DNA of 49,066 nucleotides, taken from positions 1 through 49,066 of the IMG/VR virus record IMGVR_UViG_3300033148_003596, one strand, 5' to 3'. Below, in pieces: positions 46,453 to 49,066 of this stretch. The notes below the pieces were generated by a model. That model was not told where the DNA came from. It made no database searches and saw only the letters and a list, made by a program, of their open reading frames with translations. This stretch comes from a virus. The position numbers and the translations under genes were made by a program. Numbering within the stretch: the first letter of the stretch is position 1; each line of letters opens with the position of its first letter.

Positions 46453-47967
46453 TTATACCAACAGCCTATGAGAAATCGGCCCTACCGCCGTGACCTCTCC
46501 AGCCATAAATGCTGTATCATAGTCAACAGCCCATACAGCATTCCAAAAGCCAGCCATCGAGGATGTGGGAGCGTAATACTGCCAGTCATGGCCGCCGTTG
46601 ATCGTACGATAGACCACGCCCTCAGAGATCGGGCCAGACGATTGCCACTTGACTGTCATATAGCCGCAGTAATCATCCAGGAACATGCTGTCTGTTACGG
46701 CAATCGTGCTTCCAACGATACTTCCAGGCGGCAATGAGTAGGCGCGCTCAGTCCATGTGGCCCCGCCGTCCTCGGTATAAAACAGCGTCCCATCATCATA
46801 TCCAACCCACATGCGATTTGGCCCAAGGATTTCGCAACAGTTTATGGCCACCGCACCTTTACCCGACGGTAATCCTGCTGCGTCTTGCCATAGCTCCCCG
46901 CCGTTCACCGTCACCTGGATTTCGCTGTTCTCGCCGACCGCAATACCGTACAATTCATCAATGAATCGCACATAGTTCAGAGGATTCGTTGCACTATGAG
47001 CCTGCGCGTCCCACGTGAGCCCGCCATCTTTGCTCATATAGATGTTCGGCGTATCAGTGACCAGCCAGACATGATGCGCATCGAGGGCAAACAGTGCCCC
47101 ATTGTATTGAGCCGCTTCGCCTGCAACAGCGCCCGCCGTGCTCTCCACCCATGTTACTCCATAGTCGTCTGAGTACATCGTATCCAGAGGCCCACCACCA
47201 CCGCTCAGATCATCCCTTACGACAACAAGTCTCTTTCCGCCACCCCAAGAGAACGCCGTAATTGACATGATATTGTCAAGCGTTGCATAAGGGGCCGTGA
47301 CAGCCGCCCACGTCACTCCGCCGTCTGTGGTTTCCCACACGTTTGCCGGTGCACCCAATGCAACTGAATCAGCGACCATGAACCCATGTTGCCCACCCTT
47401 GATTGCAGGCCCGCAGGCTCCCATGCAGCGTGGCGTGTCAACAAATATCACATCATTCAGTCCGTTCGGCTCACCGCTTGTGGTCATCTGCTCTAGGTGT
47501 GGCTGGTATGCCCGCTCTACACGCTCGCCCGTAATATCATATGCCTGTGTCGATTCGTCGGTCGCCGCCCTCAGAGCCAAGTTTGCCTCAGTAATCGCTG
47601 TGATTGAGCCATACTGAAACACGATTGCTCGATCAAAGTTCAGAAAGGTGTCAGCTCTGCCACATAATCTCTGATTCACATATACAGGCATCGGGCAGGC
47701 TTTGTTTTTTTCGAGCCACGTCGCCGTCGGTCCAAGTAGAACCGTAATCGGTAGACTCGGTTGATCAGGCAGACCCTTTCGTCTGGATACGACTTTCCAG
47801 CCGCCCCTGCGGAAATCGCGGCAATATGTCACCATTGACTCCCCTTGCGGGTCGCCCAAATCCCCAACGTCTGAACACGCCAGCAAATAGCAGGGCGTGT
47901 TTGGGCCATCGGGCTGTACCCACACTACACCCATCTCACCAGTGAAGATTTTGTTATGCGTTGCCAT
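46453..47967 (-). CDS. Major tail protein candidate with C-terminal Asp-box beta-propeller
   Basis: 504 residues from ATG 47967 with AGGGAGGGGATAG. Residues 1-155 resemble a tail-tube domain (IFTGEMGVVWVQPDGPNTPC; RRGGWKVVSRRKGLPDQPS; RAIVFQYGSITAITEANLAL). From about 160 on there are six Asp-box-type repeats: TTDGGVTW, SDDYGVTW, SKDGGLTW, TVNGGELW, TEDGGATW and TINGGHDW, a six-bladed propeller as in BNR or YCF48-like proteins. It would sit on the outside of the tail tube. The neighbour at 47981 repeats the propeller. Placement directly upstream of the chaperone fits a major tail protein. Confidence 0.75.
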   Translation of the reverse strand: MATHNKIFTGEMGVVWVQPDGPNTPCYLLACSDVGDLGDPQGESMVTYCRDFRRGGWKVVSRRKGLPDQPSLPITVLLGPTATWLEKNKACPMPVYVNQRLCGRADTFLNFDRAIVFQYGSITAITEANLALRAATDESTQAYDITGERVERAYQPHLEQMTTSGEPNGLNDVIFVDTPRCMGACGPAIKGGQHGFMVADSVALGAPANVWETTDGGVTWAAVTAPYATLDNIMSITAFSWGGGKRLVVVRDDLSGGGGPLDTMYSDDYGVTWVESTAGAVAGEAAQYNGALFALDAHHVWLVTDTPNIYMSKDGGLTWDAQAHSATNPLNYVRFIDELYGIAVGENSEIQVTVNGGELWQDAAGLPSGKGAVAINCCEILGPNRMWVGYDDGTLFYTEDGGATWTERAYSLPPGSIVGSTIAVTDSMFLDDYCGYMTVKWQSSGPISEGVVYRTINGGHDWQYYAPTSSMAGFWNAVWAVDYDTAFMAGEVTAVGPISHRLLV

Positions 47968-47980
47968 ACTATCCCCTCCC

Positions 47981-49066
47981 TTACATGCTCAGCTTATAGA
48001 TTGTTGCTGTGCCGCCTGCAAGTCCGCCAACTGCATAGACCAGGTTCGGCGTACAGGCCCACAAAGCTTCAAGCTGTTGCGCTGCGTCAAGTGATTCGTA
48101 ATTATATTCTTCCCATGTGTACCCGCCGTCCATCGTGCGATAGACGGAGCTTTCGGCGGTCGGCCCCGCGCTTGACCACGCCAGCAAGAAAGACCCGTTC
48201 AAGTCGTCGGTAAACGTAATATCAGTAACCCCAGTCAGGCTGGTCATACTCGACGGGACTGTGAATACTCTTTGTGCCCATGTCACGCCGCCGTCGTCAG
48301 TGTACCAGAGCTCTCCGTTGTCATACGCGATCCACCAACGCTTGGCATCGAGCACATGACAAGACAGAATGTCATTCCCAGCCGCTGCACCAAGTGTCAT
48401 TGGGGCCTGCCATGTTACCCCACCGTCCAGCGTGTACAGCATATGGTCAGTATCGCCTACCACAAGCCCTGTATCTTCATCGATGAAGTGAACATAGTTC
48501 AGGGCATCGCCCGCCGCCGTCGCTGTCTGCAATGTCCAGCTCAGGCCGCCATCTTGCGAAAAGTAGACGTTCCCCGCCGCGCCACCGCCTGTATCTGTAC
48601 AAAGCCAAATGTGGTGAGCGTCTAGCGCAAACAGTGCGCCACCGCGTACCGCAAACTCGGTGTTTGTCGAGCCAACCGCAACAGTTGTCCAGCTTGCACC
48701 CCAATCATCGGAATATGCGATACTCATAGGCGTAGCTGCCAGCGTATCACGTGCCACGATGATTCGCATCACGTCAGGGCTATACCCGAAACACGTTACA
48801 CTAACAAGTGCATTCGCGTTCCCGTACGGTTGCGTGGCCGCTGCTGTCCATGTCGCCCCACCGTCATGCGTAACCCAGATGTCACCTGGGGCTGCGGCCG
48901 CATGGTCGCTCACAGCCACCCCGTCTGTGCCCAGTGCTTTCGCTGCCCCACACGCTCCTGGAGAGCATACTAGCGTATTGCAAAAACATACATCATAGAG
49001 GATTTGGTCTTCGACCGTTGTCTGGCGAGTCATTTTCAGTGGGTATAGCCGCTGGAGCCAATCGCT
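47981..49066 (-). CDS. Second Asp-box propeller tail protein, N-terminus cut by window edge
   Basis: Open to the right edge in frame (a Leu-Tyr-Pro-Leu-Lys segment precedes MTRQTTVED), so the start is outside; at least 361 residues are visible. Six Asp-box repeats are present: THDGGATW, SDDWGASW, SQDGGLSW, TLDGGVTW, TDDGGVTW and TMDGGYTW. FALDAHHIWLCTDT and DALNYVHFIDEDTGLVVGD match FALDAHHVWLVTDT and NPLNYVRFIDELYGIAVGE of the 46453-47967 protein, so the two are paralogues. A tail-tube or decoration role is inferred; an ATG at 49033 exists but is probably internal. Confidence 0.75.
   Translation of the reverse strand, partial: SDWLQRLYPLKMTRQTTVEDQILYDVCFCNTLVCSPGACGAAKALGTDGVAVSDHAAAAPGDIWVTHDGGATWTAAATQPYGNANALVSVTCFGYSPDVMRIIVARDTLAATPMSIAYSDDWGASWTTVAVGSTNTEFAVRGGALFALDAHHIWLCTDTGGGAAGNVYFSQDGGLSWTLQTATAAGDALNYVHFIDEDTGLVVGDTDHMLYTLDGGVTWQAPMTLGAAAGNDILSCHVLDAKRWWIAYDNGELWYTDDGGVTWAQRVFTVPSSMTSLTGVTDITFTDDLNGSFLLAWSSAGPTAESSVYRTMDGGYTWEEYNYESLDAAQQLEALWACTPNLVYAVGGLAGGTATIYKLSM

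Noticed and set aside
1-49066. tRNA genes, integrase, excisionase-attachment site or insertion sequences
   Set aside because: Looked for and not seen. The excisionase-like HTH proteins have no integrase partner, and no transposase or terminal inverted repeats with target duplication were found.

Overview
The window is one side of a tailed double-stranded DNA phage genome. It has terminase, portal and minor head protein, a very long tape-measure gene, tail and fibre genes, a lysis cassette and replication genes. The tape measure, the consecutive tail-tube, hub and fibre genes, and the absence of sheath or contractile-baseplate genes point to a siphovirus-like virion. I see no integrase, no CI-like repressor and no tRNA. 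The host cannot be named from sequence alone. Ribosome-binding sites are the ordinary AGGAGG type, and nine promoters are close to the bacterial sigma-70 consensus, so a bacterial host with standard sigma-70 is likely.

Almost everything is on the minus strand, so transcription reads from high to low coordinates. From the right edge the order is: two tail proteins with Asp-box propellers (49066-46453); tail-assembly chaperone and tape measure (46355-41445); three paralogous collar-type tail proteins (41445-39366); a large tail protein, a beta-helix protein, a further tail protein and a 1111-residue fibre (39363-31028); small proteins, a secreted protein and a glycosidase-like lysin (31018-28736); two holin candidates (28726-27964) and a terminator. 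Next comes an accessory block of small genes (27806-20000): a pentapeptide protein, PP-loop enzyme, lysozyme-like protein, secreted carbohydrate-active candidate, and an HNH nuclease, adenine methyltransferase and MutS-I cassette. About twelve small unknown genes follow (20105-16462).

A control region at 15074-15389 separates the only two plus-strand genes (an HTH protein and a Cas4-like nuclease) from the leftward replication block (15073-6654). That block holds HTH proteins, an SNF2 helicase, an archaeo-eukaryotic primase, a UvrD-like helicase and a VRR-NUC nuclease. The packaging block ends the window: a ParB/methyltransferase protein with an inserted PLP enzyme, small and large terminase, portal, and a minor head protein cut by the left edge. 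Capsid, scaffold and head-completion genes are missing. They would fall between the left and right edges if the genome is circular or circularly permuted, so the window is probably a partial genome.

Most genes are translationally coupled by ATGA or TAATG overlaps. Most curated promoters have leaders of about 0-45 nt. Two leaders of about 130 nt, upstream of the HNH gene and of the recombination-type gene at 11382, can each fold as an interleaved (A-B-A'-B') pseudoknot. The least ordinary items are the PLP enzyme inside a DNA methyltransferase, the HNH/methyltransferase/MutS-I cassette bracketed by direct repeats with its structured leader, the repeat-rich control region at 15.1-15.4 kb, and the chaperone/tape-measure reading-frame arrangement.
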